Assembly: GCF_013410345.1 (NCBI RefSeq)
Contig: NZ_JACCFJ010000001.1
Span: 5,659,501-5,723,500, forward strand
Direction of reading: 5' to 3'
DNA length: 64,000 nucleotides
DNA from: Saccharopolyspora hordei
Lineage (GTDB): Bacteria > Actinomycetota > Actinomycetes > Mycobacteriales > Pseudonocardiaceae
Each line of letters starts with the position of its first letter. Position 1 is the stretch's first letter. Of the stretch, positions 46,673-58,693 are shown piece by piece. Below the pieces are notes generated by a model, which did no database searches, was not told where the DNA came from, and worked only from the letters and a program-made list of their open reading frames with translations. The position numbers and the translations under genes were made by a program.

Positions 46673-47449
46673 TCAGCTGCCGAAGCGGCGGTGGCGCACC
46701 GCGTAGTCGCGGAGCGCGCGCAGGAAGTCGACGCGGCGGAAGGCGGGCCAGTAGGCCTCGGTGAACCAGAACTCGGAGTGCGCGGACTGCCACAGCATGA
46801 AGCCGGAGAGCCGCTGCTCCCCCGAGGTGCGGATCAGCAGGTCGGGGTCGGGCTGGCCGGAGGTGTAGAGGTGCTCGGCGATGTGGTCGACGGTGAGCAC
46901 CTCGGCGAGCTCCTCGATGGTGGTGCCCGCCTCGGCGTGCTGCTGCAGCAGCTTGCGCACCGCGTCGGCGATCTCCCGGCGGCCGCCGTAGCCGACCGCC
47001 ACGTTGACCTGCATGCCGGTGCGCCCCTCGGTGCGCAGCGCGGCGGCCGACAGGCGCGCCGCGGTCTCCGTGGGCAGCACGTCCAGGGCGCCGACGATCC
47101 GCACCCGCCACGGCGTTCCGGGTTCGGTGAGCTCGTCGACCACCCCGCAGATGATCTCCAGCAGGGCGTTGAGCTCCTCGGAGGAGCGGTTCAGGTTGTC
47201 GGTGGACAGCAGCCACAGCGTGACCACCTCCACCTCGGCCTCCTGGCACCAGCTGAGCAGCTCGGCGATCTTGCGAGCCCCGGCGCGGTGGCCGTGCGCA
47301 GCGTCCAGCCCGGCTTCCCTCGCCCACCTGCGGTTGCCGTCCAAGATCACACCGACGTGCCTCGGGTGCTGCACACCGTCCAGCTTCCGGCGCAGCCGGC
47401 GCTCGTAGACGCTGTACATGAGTTCTTTCAACCGAACCTTGAACGCCAC
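46673..47449 (-). CDS. Cis-prenyl diphosphate synthase (short-chain Z-isoprenyl type)
   Basis: A 258-residue UppS-fold enzyme. The diphosphate-binding motif is HVGVILDGNRRWAREAGLDA; conserved C-terminal motifs are DLLIRTSGEQRLSGFMLWQS and WPAFRRVDFLRAL. Its neighbour is a hemolysin III-like gene, as for mycobacterial Rv1086, the E,Z-farnesyl diphosphate synthase, so short-chain product is the better guess than full undecaprenyl/decaprenyl diphosphate. The product would feed polyprenyl phosphate for cell-wall arabinogalactan and peptidoglycan. Confidence 0.88.
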   Translation of the reverse strand: MAFKVRLKELMYSVYERRLRRKLDGVQHPRHVGVILDGNRRWAREAGLDAAHGHRAGARKIAELLSWCQEAEVEVVTLWLLSTDNLNRSSEELNALLEIICGVVDELTEPGTPWRVRIVGALDVLPTETAARLSAAALRTEGRTGMQVNVAVGYGGRREIADAVRKLLQQHAEAGTTIEELAEVLTVDHIAEHLYTSGQPDPDLLIRTSGEQRLSGFMLWQSAHSEFWFTEAYWPAFRRVDFLRALRDYAVRHRRFGS

Positions 47450-47566
47450 GCCAGGTGAGCCTACGCGGATCCGGTGCGGGCCGATGCTCGGGTGGCGCCG
47501 TGCGCACGGACGGATGCAGCGCGTCTCACGCTGTCCGCAAACTTACGGTCCCGTAACCTTGTTGGT

Positions 47567-48244
47567 GTGACTAGCGCCCTCTCCGCTCGCCGTCCGACCG
47601 CCTTCGTCAAGCCGAGGATGCGCGGCTGGATCCACTTCTGGTCGCTGGTGGTGTCGATCGTCGCCGGTGCCACGCTGATCACGCTCGCCGCCGCGACCGT
47701 GTCGACCGCCGCCGCGGTGGGCACCTCGATCTACGTGGCGACCGTGCTCGGGTTGTTCGGCGTCAGCGCCCTCTACCACCGCAAGACGTGGAAGACCGTG
47801 GGCGCGCGCACCTGGATGCGGCGGCTCGACCACTCGATGATCTTCCTGTTCATCGCCGGCACCTACACGCCGCTGGCGATGGTCGCGATGCAGCCGACGA
47901 CGGGCACGGTGGTGCTGGCGGTCGTCTGGGGCGGCGCGCTCGGCGGCGTGGTGCTCAAGCTCGCCTGGCCCAACGCACCGCGCTGGGTCGGGGTCCCGGT
48001 GTACATCGCACTGGGTTGGGTGGCGGTGTTCGTGCTGCCCGACCTGCTCGACAACGCCGGGGTCGCCGCGCTGGTGCTGCTGCTGGTCGGCGGTCTGCTC
48101 TACACCGCGGGCGCGATCTTCTACGCGACCCGCTGGCCCGACCCGTGGCCGAAGACCTTCGGGTACCACGAGTTCTTCCACTCGGCGGTCTCCCTGGCCG
48201 CGCTCTGCCACCACATCGCCATCTGGCTCGCCCTCTACGCCTGA
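47567..48244 (+). CDS. Hemolysin III / PAQR-family membrane protein
   Basis: A 225-residue, seven-helix membrane protein. Metal-site motifs of the family are visible: VSALYHRKTW, RLDHSMIFLFIAGTYTPLAM and YHEFFHSAVSLAALCHHIAI. The GTG at 47567 opens the protein; a TAACCT lies about nine bases upstream, so the message may be leaderless. Despite the name, cytolysis is not expected; a ceramidase-like or lipid-related activity is the family hypothesis. Ends overlap the convergent GNAT gene by 10 bases. Confidence 0.9.
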   Translation: MTSALSARRPTAFVKPRMRGWIHFWSLVVSIVAGATLITLAAATVSTAAAVGTSIYVATVLGLFGVSALYHRKTWKTVGARTWMRRLDHSMIFLFIAGTYTPLAMVAMQPTTGTVVLAVVWGGALGGVVLKLAWPNAPRWVGVPVYIALGWVAVFVLPDLLDNAGVAALVLLLVGGLLYTAGAIFYATRWPDPWPKTFGYHEFFHSAVSLAALCHHIAIWLALYA

Positions 48245-48747
48245 GCCCGCCGGACAGCGCGGCGCATGCAGAGGCGTTCGGCCGGGTCGAGGCCGAGGTC
48301 CGCTTCGCGCGCGACGAGCGCGGCCAGCTCGGGCGTGACCTCCGCGACCTCCTCGAAGCCGAGCCGCGCGTAGTACGGGCCGTTCCAGGGCACCGCTCGG
48401 AACGTGGTCAGGGTCAGCGCGGGCAGGCCCCGCTCCCGGGCCCACGACTCGACGTGGTCGAGCAGGGCGCTGCCGATCCCCCGGCGCGCGTGGTCCGCGT
48501 GCACGCTGACCTGCGCGACGTGCGCGTTGCCGTCGACCACCTCGACCAGCACGTAGCCGGCCACCACGCCCCCGACCTCGGCCACCCAGGCGCGTCCGTC
48601 GCGCTGGTGCTCGGCCAGGACGTCGAGCGGGGGCGGTGGGTCGTCGGCGACCTCGGGCATGCCGATCGCGCGGAACGCCTCCCCCGCGGACACCTCGATC
48701 TCCTGCAACCGCCCCAGATCGTCCTCACGAGCCCTCCGGATGCACAC
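48235..48747 (-). CDS. GNAT-family N-acetyltransferase
   Basis: A 170-residue acetyl-CoA-dependent acetyltransferase. The pyrophosphate-binding loop is HARRGIGSALLDHVESWARE, and the C-terminal segment NGPYYARLGFEEVAEVTPEL is the usual one. A GTG at 48747 starts the domain directly (CIRRAREDDLGRLQEIEVSA); the frame is open far upstream without support. Acceptor unknown. Confidence 0.85.
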   Translation of the reverse strand: MCIRRAREDDLGRLQEIEVSAGEAFRAIGMPEVADDPPPPLDVLAEHQRDGRAWVAEVGGVVAGYVLVEVVDGNAHVAQVSVHADHARRGIGSALLDHVESWARERGLPALTLTTFRAVPWNGPYYARLGFEEVAEVTPELAALVAREADLGLDPAERLCMRRAVRRAQA

Positions 48748-49009
48748 CCCCGCAGTGCACCACCCACACCACCTCGGTGACCACCACGTTCTCCACCCCA
48801 GACCGCGGGCCCCGAGCCGCGGCGCCCACACAGCACCCTGCTGGCCTGGGCGTTCCGGTGTCGGCACGCGGTTCCGGTGCACACCGCGCACGTCCGGTCC
48901 CCACCGGAGGCGCGTCCAGTCGGCCGTGGACCGCACGGTGGAGGGGACCGGTGCCGCGCGGTGAGGGGCGAAGGGCACCTCCACCTCGTCCGCACGGCTG
49001 CTGGTGGGG

Positions 49010-51022
<2,013 letters not shown>

Positions 51023-51328
51023 GCGCCCAGCGTCCCACTCGACGTCGGGCCGGGACCAGGCGGGCGGCGGCCCGGTCGCACTCCCGATGCGACCGGACCG
51101 CCCTCGCCGCCGCGCGCCAGGACCGCTCTCGGCGCCGGCGGGCCTCCCGGGCTCGCACCCGGGCACCCCGGAAGACGTCCGGCTCCCGGGACGGTTGCCC
51201 ATGATCACCAGATCGGGTGACGAGAGTCGCGAGCGGGGACCCGAGGGTCGTGTCCGACCCGTGCTTGAGTACGTTCCGGACTTATCAGAAAATGTGTTAA
51301 CACGAGATCCGACCTCACAGGAGCGGTT
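51023..51328. other. Divergent intergenic region, DUF255 gene / polyol operon
   Basis: 306 bases, no reading frame of note. A 9-bp hairpin CCGGTCGCA / TGCGACCGG lies at about 51072-51096. An AT-rich block at 51281-51303, unusual for this genome, carries the candidate DeoR operator and probably the promoter of the polyol operon. Confidence 0.45.
51294..51303. promoter_or_regulatory. Candidate DeoR/GlpR operator
   Basis: GTGTTAACAC, a perfect 10-bp palindrome inside an AT-rich block 26 bases before the dehydrogenase start. The operon encodes its own DeoR-type regulator, which most likely binds here. Confidence 0.5.
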
Positions 51329-52357
51329 GTGACGGCGAAGACCATGCGCGCCTCCGTGCTGCGCGACGTGCGGGACATCGGGCTGGAGGAGCGCCCGGTC
51401 CCCCGGCCCGGACCGCGCGAGGTGCTCGTGCAGGTCACCTCGGTGGGCACCTGCGGTTCGGACACCCACTACTACGAGCACGGCCGCATCGGTCCGTTCG
51501 TCGTCGAGCAGCCGCTGGTGCTCGGGCACGAGGCGGGCGGCGTCGTGGTCGAGTGCGGCCCGGAGGCCACCCGGCACGCGCCGGGCCAGCGGGTCGCCAT
51601 CGAGCCGGGCGTGCCGTGCTCGGTGTGCGCGCAGTGCCGCGCCGGCCGGTACAACCTGTGCCCGGACATGCGGTTCTACGCCACCCCGCCGGTCGACGGC
51701 GCGTTCTGCGAGTACGTCGTGGTGCACGAGGAGTTCGCCTACGCGGTGCCGGAGGCGATCTCCGACGACGCGGCCGGTCTGCTGGAGCCGCTGTCGGTGG
51801 GCATCTGGGCCAGCCGCAAGGGCCGGGTCGCGCCGGGCTCCCGGGTGCTGGTCACCGGAGCCGGGCCGATCGGCCTGGTCGCCACGCAGGCCGCCCGCGC
51901 CTTCGGCGCCACCGAGGTCGTGGTCACCGACGTCAACCCGCACCGCCTGGCGCTGGCCGAGGAGCTCGGGGCGACGGGCACCATCGACGTCCGGTCGGGC
52001 TCGCCTGCGGAGTCCGGCTACGAGCCCGAGGTGCTCCTGGAGTGCTCCGGGGTGCCGCGGGCCGCGGCCGACGGCGTCCGTGCGCTGGGCCGGGCCGGGC
52101 GCGCGGTGCTGGTCGGGATGGGCGGCGACGAGCTGCCGCTGCCGGTGTCCCACCTGCAGAACTTCGAGATCGAGCTGACCGGCACCTTCCGCTACGCCAA
52201 CACCTGGCCGACCGCCATCGCGCTCGCCTCCTCCGGCGCGGTCGACCTGGACCGGCTGGTCACCCACCGGTTCGGGCTCGCCGAGGTGGAGCAGGCGCTC
52301 ACCGTCTCGGCCCGCGACGAGACGGCGGTCAAGGCCGTCGTGCGACCGCAGGAGTAG
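51329..52357 (+). CDS. Zinc-dependent polyol dehydrogenase (xylitol/sorbitol type)
   Basis: A 342-residue medium-chain zinc dehydrogenase of the sorbitol/xylitol dehydrogenase group. Catalytic zinc ligands are in [18 protein letters not shown] and [13 protein letters not shown]; structural zinc cysteines in [18 protein letters not shown]-binding motif [20 protein letters not shown]. The GTG at 51329 follows GGAG. With a xylulokinase two genes on, xylitol to D-xylulose is the likely reaction; D-arabitol is an alternative. Confidence 0.88.
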   Translation: MTAKTMRASVLRDVRDIGLEERPVPRPGPREVLVQVTSVGTCGSDTHYYEHGRIGPFVVEQPLVLGHEAGGVVVECGPEATRHAPGQRVAIEPGVPCSVCAQCRAGRYNLCPDMRFYATPPVDGAFCEYVVVHEEFAYAVPEAISDDAAGLLEPLSVGIWASRKGRVAPGSRVLVTGAGPIGLVATQAARAFGATEVVVTDVNPHRLALAEELGATGTIDVRSGSPAESGYEPEVLLECSGVPRAAADGVRALGRAGRAVLVGMGGDELPLPVSHLQNFEIELTGTFRYANTWPTAIALASSGAVDLDRLVTHRFGLAEVEQALTVSARDETAVKAVVRPQE

Positions 52358-52359
52358 CC

Positions 52360-53181
52360 GTGGTGGGCAGGGCGAGACCCCCGGACGCCGTGGTGGAGCA
52401 GCGGCGGCAGGACGTGCTCCGGCAGGTCATCGAGCACGGGGAGGTCCGGATCACCGACCTCGCGGAGCACTTCGACGTCAGCCTCATGACGATGCACCGC
52501 GACCTCGACTCGCTCGTCGACCGGCGGCTCGTGCGCAAGCTGCGCGGCCGGGTGACGGCCTACCCGTCGCTGACGCTGGAGACCGAGACGCGCTTCCGGG
52601 TCGGCCTGCAGGTCGCCGAGAAGGAGGCGCTGGCCGCCGCGGCCGCCGGCGAGGTCCAGCCGGGCATGACGCTGCTGGTGGACGACTCCAGCACGGTGTT
52701 CCCGCTGGCCCGCCGGGTCGCCGAGGTCGAGGGGCTGCGGGTGTTCACCAACTCGCTCACCGTCGCGCGCATCCTCGCCGGCGCCGGCCACGAGGTGGGG
52801 CTGCTCGGCGGCCGCTACCGCGCCGAGTTCGACTCGTGCACCGGGCCGGAGGTGCTCAAGGCGCTGGACGGCCTGCGCGCCGACCTCTCGTTCGTGTCGG
52901 CCACGGCGGTCACCGAGGGCCACCTGTACCACCCGGTGCGGGACTACGCCGAGATCAAGCAGCGCATCGTCGGGCGCGCCGCCCGCAACGTGCTGCTGGT
53001 CGACCACTCGAAGTTCGGCAAGAGCGCCCCGTTCGCGCACGGCGACGTGGGCGCCTACGACCTGGTCTTCACCGACGACGCCGCACCGGCGGCGGAGATC
53101 GACGCGATCCGCGGCCTCGGCACCGAGGCGCGCGTCGTGCCCGTACCCGAACCAGACAGGGGAACCGATGCCACCAGTTGA
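52360..53181 (+). CDS. DeoR/GlpR-family transcriptional regulator
   Basis: A 273-residue DeoR-type repressor. The N-terminal helix-turn-helix reads [20 protein letters not shown] then [18 protein letters not shown]; the C-terminal DeoRC sensor domain recognises phosphorylated sugars ([33 protein letters not shown]). GTG at 52360, two bases after the dehydrogenase stop, with AGGAG upstream. It overlaps the kinase start by 14 bases. Predicted repressor of its own operon, relieved by xylulose 5-phosphate or a similar phosphosugar. Confidence 0.9.
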   Translation: MVGRARPPDAVVEQRRQDVLRQVIEHGEVRITDLAEHFDVSLMTMHRDLDSLVDRRLVRKLRGRVTAYPSLTLETETRFRVGLQVAEKEALAAAAAGEVQPGMTLLVDDSSTVFPLARRVAEVEGLRVFTNSLTVARILAGAGHEVGLLGGRYRAEFDSCTGPEVLKALDGLRADLSFVSATAVTEGHLYHPVRDYAEIKQRIVGRAARNVLLVDHSKFGKSAPFAHGDVGAYDLVFTDDAAPAAEIDAIRGLGTEARVVPVPEPDRGTDATS

Positions 53182-54574
53182 CAGCCCGAGCACGACGCGC
53201 CTGGTCGCCGGGGTCGACTCCTCCACCCAGTCCACCAAGGTCGTGGTGTGCGACGCCGAGACCGGCCAGGTGGTCCGGGAGGGGCGCGCCCCGTACCCGG
53301 ACGGCACGACCGCCGACCCGGCGGACTGGTGGCAGGCGTTCACCACCGCCGCCGACGGGCTGCTCGACGGCGTGGCGGCCATCGGCGTCGCCGCCCAGCA
53401 GCACGGCCTGGTCGCGCTGGACGAGGACGGCGAGGTGGTCCGGCCCGCGCTGCTGTGGAACGACAACCGCTCCGCCCAGGCCGCGCTGGACCTCACCGCG
53501 GAGCTCGGCGGCGCGCAGTCCTTCGCCGACGCGGTCGGGTCCGTGCCGGTCGCCAGCTTCACGGTCAGCAAGCTGCGGTGGATGGCCGAGCACGAGCCGG
53601 AGCTGGCCGACCGGGTCACCGACGTGCTGCTCCCGCACGACTGGCTGACCTGGCGGCTGACCGGCGAGAAGGTCACCGACCGCGGCGACGCCTCCGGCAC
53701 CGGCTACTGGTCGCCCCGCGAGGGCCGGTACCGCGAGGACGTGCTGGCCACGGCGTTCGGCGGCCGCACCCCGCGCACGCCCCGCGTGCTCGACCCGGCG
53801 GAACCGGCCGGGCGCACCCCGGACGGCGCGCTCGTGTCGGCGGGCACCGGCGACAACATGGGCGCCGCGCTGGGCCTGGCGATCGGCCCCGGCGACGTCG
53901 TGGTCTCGCTGGGCACCAGCGGCACGGTGTTCGCCTCCGCGGAGCACCCGAGCGCCGACCCCACCGGCACCATCGCCGGGTTCGCCGACGCCACCGGGCG
54001 GTTCCTGCCGCTGGTGTGCACGCTCAACGCGGCGCGGGTGCTCACCTCCACGGCCGCGCTGCTGGGCGTGGAGATGGCCGAGTTCGACCGGCTGGCCTGC
54101 GCGGCCGAGCCGGGCGCGGGCGGCCTGGTCCTGCTGCCCTACCTGGACGGCGAGCGCACCCCGGCCCTGCCGGACGCCAGCGGCACCCTCGTGGGCCTGC
54201 GGCGCGACACCATGACCCCGCAGAACCTGGCCCGCGCGGCGGTCGAGGGGATGCTCTGCGGGCTCGCGGCCGGGATCGACGCGCTGCGCGGCCAGGGCGT
54301 CGAGGTGCGCCGGGTGCTGCTGATCGGCGGCGCGGCGCAGTCGAAGGCGGTGCAGGTCGCGGCGCCGCAGGTGTTCGGCGTCCCGGTGACGGTGCCCGCG
54401 CCCGCGGAGTACGTCGCGCGCGGCGCGGCCCGCCAGGCCGCGTGGGCCCTGACCGGCACGCAGCCGGACTGGGCGCTGACCGGGGCGACCGAGCTGGAGG
54501 TCACCGACGAGTCGGCGGGTGAGCGGATCCGCCACCACCACCGCGAGGCGTTCGCCCAGGTCCACGGCAGCTGA
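53168..54574 (+). CDS. xylB: Xylulokinase
   Basis: A 468-residue FGGY kinase of the xylulokinase type. It opens [20 protein letters not shown]; the family motif [11 protein letters not shown] is at about residue 95; the catalytic aspartate is in [20 protein letters not shown]; the C-terminal lobe has [20 protein letters not shown]. It phosphorylates D-xylulose to D-xylulose 5-phosphate for the pentose phosphate pathway. Third gene of the operon, overlapping deoR. Confidence 0.92.
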   Translation: MPPVDSPSTTRLVAGVDSSTQSTKVVVCDAETGQVVREGRAPYPDGTTADPADWWQAFTTAADGLLDGVAAIGVAAQQHGLVALDEDGEVVRPALLWNDNRSAQAALDLTAELGGAQSFADAVGSVPVASFTVSKLRWMAEHEPELADRVTDVLLPHDWLTWRLTGEKVTDRGDASGTGYWSPREGRYREDVLATAFGGRTPRTPRVLDPAEPAGRTPDGALVSAGTGDNMGAALGLAIGPGDVVVSLGTSGTVFASAEHPSADPTGTIAGFADATGRFLPLVCTLNAARVLTSTAALLGVEMAEFDRLACAAEPGAGGLVLLPYLDGERTPALPDASGTLVGLRRDTMTPQNLARAAVEGMLCGLAAGIDALRGQGVEVRRVLLIGGAAQSKAVQVAAPQVFGVPVTVPAPAEYVARGAARQAAWALTGTQPDWALTGATELEVTDESAGERIRHHHREAFAQVHGS

Positions 54575-54675
54575 CCGGTCGCGCGTGCGCGGGGACTCCT
54601 GCGCAACGCGCGACCGCTCCGGCGGATGATCGACTACGGTTCCCGCGGAAGTCGATCGACACAGGGGGATCTCCG

Positions 54676-56712
54676 TTGCACCCAGGGCGCCCGCCGTTCC
54701 CGCCGCACCAGCACCCCGCCGGACCACCGCCCGGCATGCCGCCCGGACCTCCTCCCGGACCGCCGCCGATGCCGCCGCGCCCCGCCGCACCGCCACCTCC
54801 CCCGCCGGCCCCGGAACCGACGCAGGTCATCCGCACCGAGAAGGGGCCGGAGGGACCCGCGGAGCCGAAGCCCGAGGGACCCGTCGACATCTTCGAGCTG
54901 GCCGGTGTCGGCGACCCGCTCACGGCCGACCCGAGCGCGCTCTGGCAGCGCCGCGAGGACCGCTACCGGGTCCCGCTCGGCGTGGGCGAGGACGGGCAGC
55001 CGGTGCTGCTCGACCTGCTCCGCTCCGGGGCCGCGCTCGGCGTCTTCGGCTCCAGCAGCCCCGACCGGCCCCCGTTCCTGCACAGCCTGCTGTTCGGGAT
55101 GGCCGCGACGCACTCCCCGGAGGAGATCGCCTTCGTCTGCGCCGGTGGTCCCTCCTCCGCGCCGACCTGGAACTCGATCACCCGGCTCCCGCACACCGCT
55201 GCGGTCCAGACGCTCACCGGCGGCTCCCGCGACCAGCACCGCATCACCACCGCGCTGGAAGGGGAGCTGGAGCGACGGGCCAGGCTCCTCGCCACGCTGT
55301 CCACCCAGCACCACACCGACTACCAGGCCGTCCAGCCCCAGACCCAGCTCGATCCGATGCCGCTGCTGGTGGTCGCGATCGACAGGCTCCCCCAGTTCCT
55401 CGCCGACGCGAGGCCCTTCCAGCACACCCTGCAGCGGTTGGCGTCCTCGGAGCACCTGGGGATCAAGCTGCTCTTCAGCGCTGATGCTCCGCACCAGGTG
55501 TCGGCGGACTTGGTGCGCGGGTGCGGCTCGGTGGTGCTGCACACCTGCGACGAGTCCGACGCCCGTGTGTTCCTGGACGTCCACGACGCGAACGAGCTCC
55601 AGCCCGACGAGGCGTGCTTGCGGACGTCCAGGCGGGGAGAACGGGTGCGGTTCCGCACCGCGCACGCCGACCTGCCGCACGCGTCCAGCCCTCCGGACAG
55701 CCCCGTGCCGTCCTACCGGTACTTCGCGGACCGGGTGGCGCACCAGGCCCGGCCGGCCCGCACGCTCCTGCCGACGCCGCCGGACGCGGAACCACCCGCC
55801 GGGGTCGACGCCCCGTCACCGGCCTCCGGCGAGGACCGCACCGGGACGGCGTCGCCGCTGACCGTCACCGTCGGGATCGTCGACAACCCGCGCGAGCACC
55901 GGCAGGACCCGCTGCGCCTGGACTTCGCCGCCGCCGACACCACGCTCGCGATCGTCGGTCGCCCGCGCAGCGGCAAGACCAGCGCGGTGCTGACCACCTT
56001 GCTGGCCCTGGCCCTGTCCACGAGCCCCACCGACGTCCGGTTCCACTGCCTGGCCTTCGGGGGCAACCGCCTGCTGCCGCTGCGGGACCTCCCGCACAGC
56101 AGCGCCGTCGTGGCCAGCTGCGACCGGGAGGAGGTCGAGCACGTCCTGGCGCAGCTGGAGTCCACGTTGGACCGGAGGCTCCGGCGCTTCGCCGCGGAGG
56201 GGATCGAGTCCGCCGCCGACTTCCGCCGCAGGCGCGCGGAGTCCGACCTCGGCGAGGAGGCCACCGACCACGTCCTGGTCGTCGACGGGTGGCCGGAAGT
56301 GCACCAGCACCCCGGGCTGGCGGACCGCGTGCTGCGCCTGGCCCGGCGCGGACCGGAGCACGGCATCCACCTGGTCGTCACCGCCAACCGCTGGGACGAC
56401 CTGCCGCGCGAGCTGCGCGAGCTCACCGGGGGCCGGATCGAGCTGCGGCTCACCGACCCCCGCGAGTCGGTGTTCTCCGCCGAAGCGGCGGAGCGGATCC
56501 CGGACGAGCCCGGGCACTGCCTGCACCGCGGCCTGTGGGGCCTGGTCCACCTGCCCGTGCCGAACGACGCCCTGCCCAGCTACGTCGAGCACGTCGAACA
56601 CGGGCTCCCGGACGACCTGTCCGCCGCGACCCGGGCCCTCATCGCCCGCATCGGCGAGTCCTGGCAGGTCCGCCCCGGTGACGAGCCGGCACCGGCCGAG
56701 GACGGCGCCTGA
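54676..56712 (+). CDS. Orphan EccC/FtsK-like ATPase with Pro-rich N-terminus
   Basis: A 678-residue soluble protein. Residues 1-50 are nearly all Pro, Gly, Met and His. Two FtsK/EccC-type P-loop domains follow. In the first, the Walker A position is degenerate (GVFGSSSPDRPPFLHSLLFG); in the second it is intact (AIVGRPRSGKTSAVLTTLLA) with Walker B DHVLVVDGWPEVH. This is the layout of the cytosolic C-terminal part of EccC, the type VII secretion motor, without its membrane helices. No other ESX gene (EsxA/B, EccB, EccD, EccE, MycP) is nearby. TTG start at 54676 with GGGGGA upstream. Function unknown. Confidence 0.75.
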   Translation: MHPGRPPFPPHQHPAGPPPGMPPGPPPGPPPMPPRPAAPPPPPPAPEPTQVIRTEKGPEGPAEPKPEGPVDIFELAGVGDPLTADPSALWQRREDRYRVPLGVGEDGQPVLLDLLRSGAALGVFGSSSPDRPPFLHSLLFGMAATHSPEEIAFVCAGGPSSAPTWNSITRLPHTAAVQTLTGGSRDQHRITTALEGELERRARLLATLSTQHHTDYQAVQPQTQLDPMPLLVVAIDRLPQFLADARPFQHTLQRLASSEHLGIKLLFSADAPHQVSADLVRGCGSVVLHTCDESDARVFLDVHDANELQPDEACLRTSRRGERVRFRTAHADLPHASSPPDSPVPSYRYFADRVAHQARPARTLLPTPPDAEPPAGVDAPSPASGEDRTGTASPLTVTVGIVDNPREHRQDPLRLDFAAADTTLAIVGRPRSGKTSAVLTTLLALALSTSPTDVRFHCLAFGGNRLLPLRDLPHSSAVVASCDREEVEHVLAQLESTLDRRLRRFAAEGIESAADFRRRRAESDLGEEATDHVLVVDGWPEVHQHPGLADRVLRLARRGPEHGIHLVVTANRWDDLPRELRELTGGRIELRLTDPRESVFSAEAAERIPDEPGHCLHRGLWGLVHLPVPNDALPSYVEHVEHGLPDDLSAATRALIARIGESWQVRPGDEPAPAEDGA

Positions 56713-56718
56713 CGCGGA

Positions 56719-56751
56719 GCGGGGCCGCCCGGCACTCCCGGACGGCCCCGC
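56719..56751. terminator. Bidirectional terminator, EccC-like gene / small membrane gene
   Basis: Stem GCGGGGCCG / CGGCCCCGC extended inward after one mismatch by CCGG pairs, between convergent stops at 56712 and 56764. Confidence 0.75.
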
Positions 56752-56763
56752 CGCTGCGCTCTG

Positions 56764-57084
56764 CTACGAGCTCTCGCTCTTGTCCGGTTTCGACTCCGCG
56801 GCGTCGGCCTCCGCCTCCGCGGACTCGGACTCCCGCGCCGCCTCGGCGCGCTTCACCCGGGCCGGGGCCGCCGCGGCGGCCTTCTCCTCGTCGAAGACGA
56901 CCGGCAGCTTGCGCAGGTGCTTGGTCATCGAGCGGATCAAGAACACCACGGCCACGCCGAACAGGATCAGCAGCACCAGGCCGACCGGGGAGGACTTGCC
57001 GAAGTCCTCGCCCTGCCCACCCGGGTCGCCCGGCGGTGGCGGGGCCTGCGCGAGCAGGTGGACCGCGGTCTCCAGGGCACTCAT
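56764..57084 (-). CDS. Small single-pass membrane protein downstream of mca
   Basis: A 106-residue protein: short Pro-rich outer segment, one transmembrane helix ([20 protein letters not shown]), a basic stretch, then a highly charged Ala/Glu-rich cytoplasmic tail. The ATG at 57084 overlaps the mca stop (ATGA), so the two are translationally coupled. The same small gene follows mca in mycobacteria. Function unknown; a link to mycothiol detoxification is suggested by position only. Confidence 0.75.
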   Translation of the reverse strand: MSALETAVHLLAQAPPPPGDPGGQGEDFGKSSPVGLVLLILFGVAVVFLIRSMTKHLRKLPVVFDEEKAAAAAPARVKRAEAARESESAEAEADAAESKPDKSESS

Positions 57085-57962
57085 GCGCACACCTTCTCCT
57101 GCACGCCGGAGAACAGGTCGTCCTCCGGCAACGTGGTGTCGACCAGCGAGCGGACCAGCTCGTAGTCCTCAGTCGGCCACAGCTCGCGCTGGATGTCCAG
57201 CGGCACCGCGAACCACCGGCTGTTGGGGTCGATCTGGGTCGCGTGGGCGCGCAGCGCGTCGTCGCGCTGCTCGAAGTACGCCGCGCACTCGACCCGCGTG
57301 GTGACCCGCTCGTCGGGGTCCGGCCGCGAGGAGTCCCACTTGGCCAGCCACTCGCCGTAGGGCGACTCCATGCCGCGGTCCAGCAGCGCCTCGTGGAACA
57401 GGTGCATGCGCTTGCGGGAGAAGCCGTGCGAGTAGTACAGCTTCAGCGGCTGCCAGGGCTCCCCGGCCTCCGGGTAGAGGTCCGGGTCGCCGGCCGCGTC
57501 GAAGGCCGCCACCGAGACCTCGTGGCACCGGATGTGGTCCGGGTGCGGGTAGCCGCCGTTCTCGTCGTAGGTGATCAGCACGTGCGGGCGGAACTCGCGG
57601 ACCACCTTGACCAGCTCGCGGGTGGACTCCTCCAGCGGGGTGGTGGCGAACACGCCCTCCGGCAGCGGCGGCGGCGGGTCGCCCTCCGGCAGGCCGGAGT
57701 CGACGAAGCCCAGCCAGCGGTGCTGCACCCCGAGGATCTCGGCCGCCTTGGCCATCTCCTGGCGGCGGATCTCGGGGAGGTTCTCGGCCACCTCGGGTCG
57801 GTCCATGGCCGGGTTGAGGATGCTGCCGGCCTCACCGCCGGTGCAGGTGACCACCATCACCTCGTGCCCCTCGGCCACGTAGCGCGCGGTGGTCGCGGCA
57901 CCCTTGCTGGACTCGTCGTCCGGGTGCGCGTGCACCGTCATCAGCCGCAGCTTGTCCGCCAT
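57081..57962 (-). CDS. mca: Mycothiol S-conjugate amidase
   Basis: A 293-residue zinc amidase of the LmbE/PIG-L fold. The metal motif is [20 protein letters not shown], with further ligands in [18 protein letters not shown]. It cleaves mycothiol conjugates of alkylating agents and antibiotics, giving a mercapturic acid for export and GlcN-Ins for mycothiol resynthesis. The length and the [20 protein letters not shown] segment fit Mca better than the deacetylase MshB. ATG at 57962. The DUF4307 gene is divergent. Confidence 0.93.
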   Translation of the reverse strand: MADKLRLMTVHAHPDDESSKGAATTARYVAEGHEVMVVTCTGGEAGSILNPAMDRPEVAENLPEIRRQEMAKAAEILGVQHRWLGFVDSGLPEGDPPPPLPEGVFATTPLEESTRELVKVVREFRPHVLITYDENGGYPHPDHIRCHEVSVAAFDAAGDPDLYPEAGEPWQPLKLYYSHGFSRKRMHLFHEALLDRGMESPYGEWLAKWDSSRPDPDERVTTRVECAAYFEQRDDALRAHATQIDPNSRWFAVPLDIQRELWPTEDYELVRSLVDTTLPEDDLFSGVQEKVCA

Positions 57963-58052
57963 CGCCCGGTGGCTCCCTCCGCTCGTGCAAGCACTCTGGT
58001 GAACACGGCCCCGATGACAGGCCGCAGGACACCCCAGGGATACTTAACGTGG

Positions 58053-58592
58053 ATGTCGGACCCCATTGTTCCCGGTGGGTCCGACGGACCGAGCGCCAGC
58101 CCCCGCTTGGCGGAGGCCGGCGAGACCGCAGGCGAAAGGCTTCCCGAGCCGGTGACGCACCCGCAGATCCCGGAGGACCGGTACGGGTCGCGCGCGAAGC
58201 GAGCGCGACCGCGACCGGTCGGCCGCTGGCTGCTCTTCGCGGTGGTGCTCATCGCCTTGGTGGGCGTGTCGATCATCGGCTACCGCAACCTCGGCAGCCC
58301 GCCCATCGAGGGCAAGCAGGTCGCCTTCGAGATCCTCGACGACAGCTCCGTCCGCATCGTGGTCGAGGTCGAGCGCGACGACCCGCGGCGCCCCGCCGAG
58401 TGCGTGGTGCGCTCCCGCGCCAAGTCCGGCGTGGAGGTCGGCCGCAAGGAGGTCCTCATCCCGCCGTCGGACGGTGTGACCAGGCAGGAGACCGTGTTGC
58501 GCACGTCTCCCGGACCAGCCACGGGGGAGGTGTACGGCTGCACTTACAACATTCCTGAATACCTGTCCACCCTCACGCGGCCAATTGGGTGA
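58053..58592 (+). CDS. DUF4307 membrane protein
   Basis: A 179-residue protein: cytoplasmic N-terminus with [11 protein letters not shown], one transmembrane helix ([20 protein letters not shown]) and an extracytoplasmic domain typical of DUF4307 ([40 protein letters not shown]). No ribosome-binding site precedes the ATG at 58053, and TACTTA lies a few bases upstream, so a leaderless transcript is likely. Sits between mca and greA as in mycobacteria. Function unknown. Confidence 0.85.
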   Translation: MSDPIVPGGSDGPSASPRLAEAGETAGERLPEPVTHPQIPEDRYGSRAKRARPRPVGRWLLFAVVLIALVGVSIIGYRNLGSPPIEGKQVAFEILDDSSVRIVVEVERDDPRRPAECVVRSRAKSGVEVGRKEVLIPPSDGVTRQETVLRTSPGPATGEVYGCTYNIPEYLSTLTRPIG

Positions 58593-58649
58593 GAACGAGC
58601 GTTCCACGCCGGGCGCTGGGAAAATGCGGTCCCCCGGTGTGCGAGTTCG

Positions 58650-58658
58650 TGCTATCGT
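58650..58658 (+). promoter_or_regulatory. Candidate extended -10 promoter before greA
   Basis: TGC-TATCGT, an extended -10 element with no good -35. Transcription would start near 58665, just before the hairpin at 58668. Confidence 0.4.
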
Positions 58659-58667
58659 CGAGTGCAG

Positions 58668-58693
58668 CACGGCCCCGCGCGGGCCGTGTTTTT
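58668..58693 (+). terminator. Intrinsic terminator in the greA leader
   Basis: 8-bp stem CACGGCCC / GGGCCGTG, loop CGCGC, then TTTTT. It lies 76 bases after the DUF4307 stop and about 93 bases before the greA start, downstream of a candidate promoter. It may simply end the DUF4307 transcript, or act as an attenuator in the greA leader. Confidence 0.75.

Noticed and set aside
54676-56712. EccC-like gene considered as marker of a type VII secretion cluster
   Set aside because: No EsxA/B, EccB, EccD, EccE, MycP or PE/PPE-like gene lies on either side.
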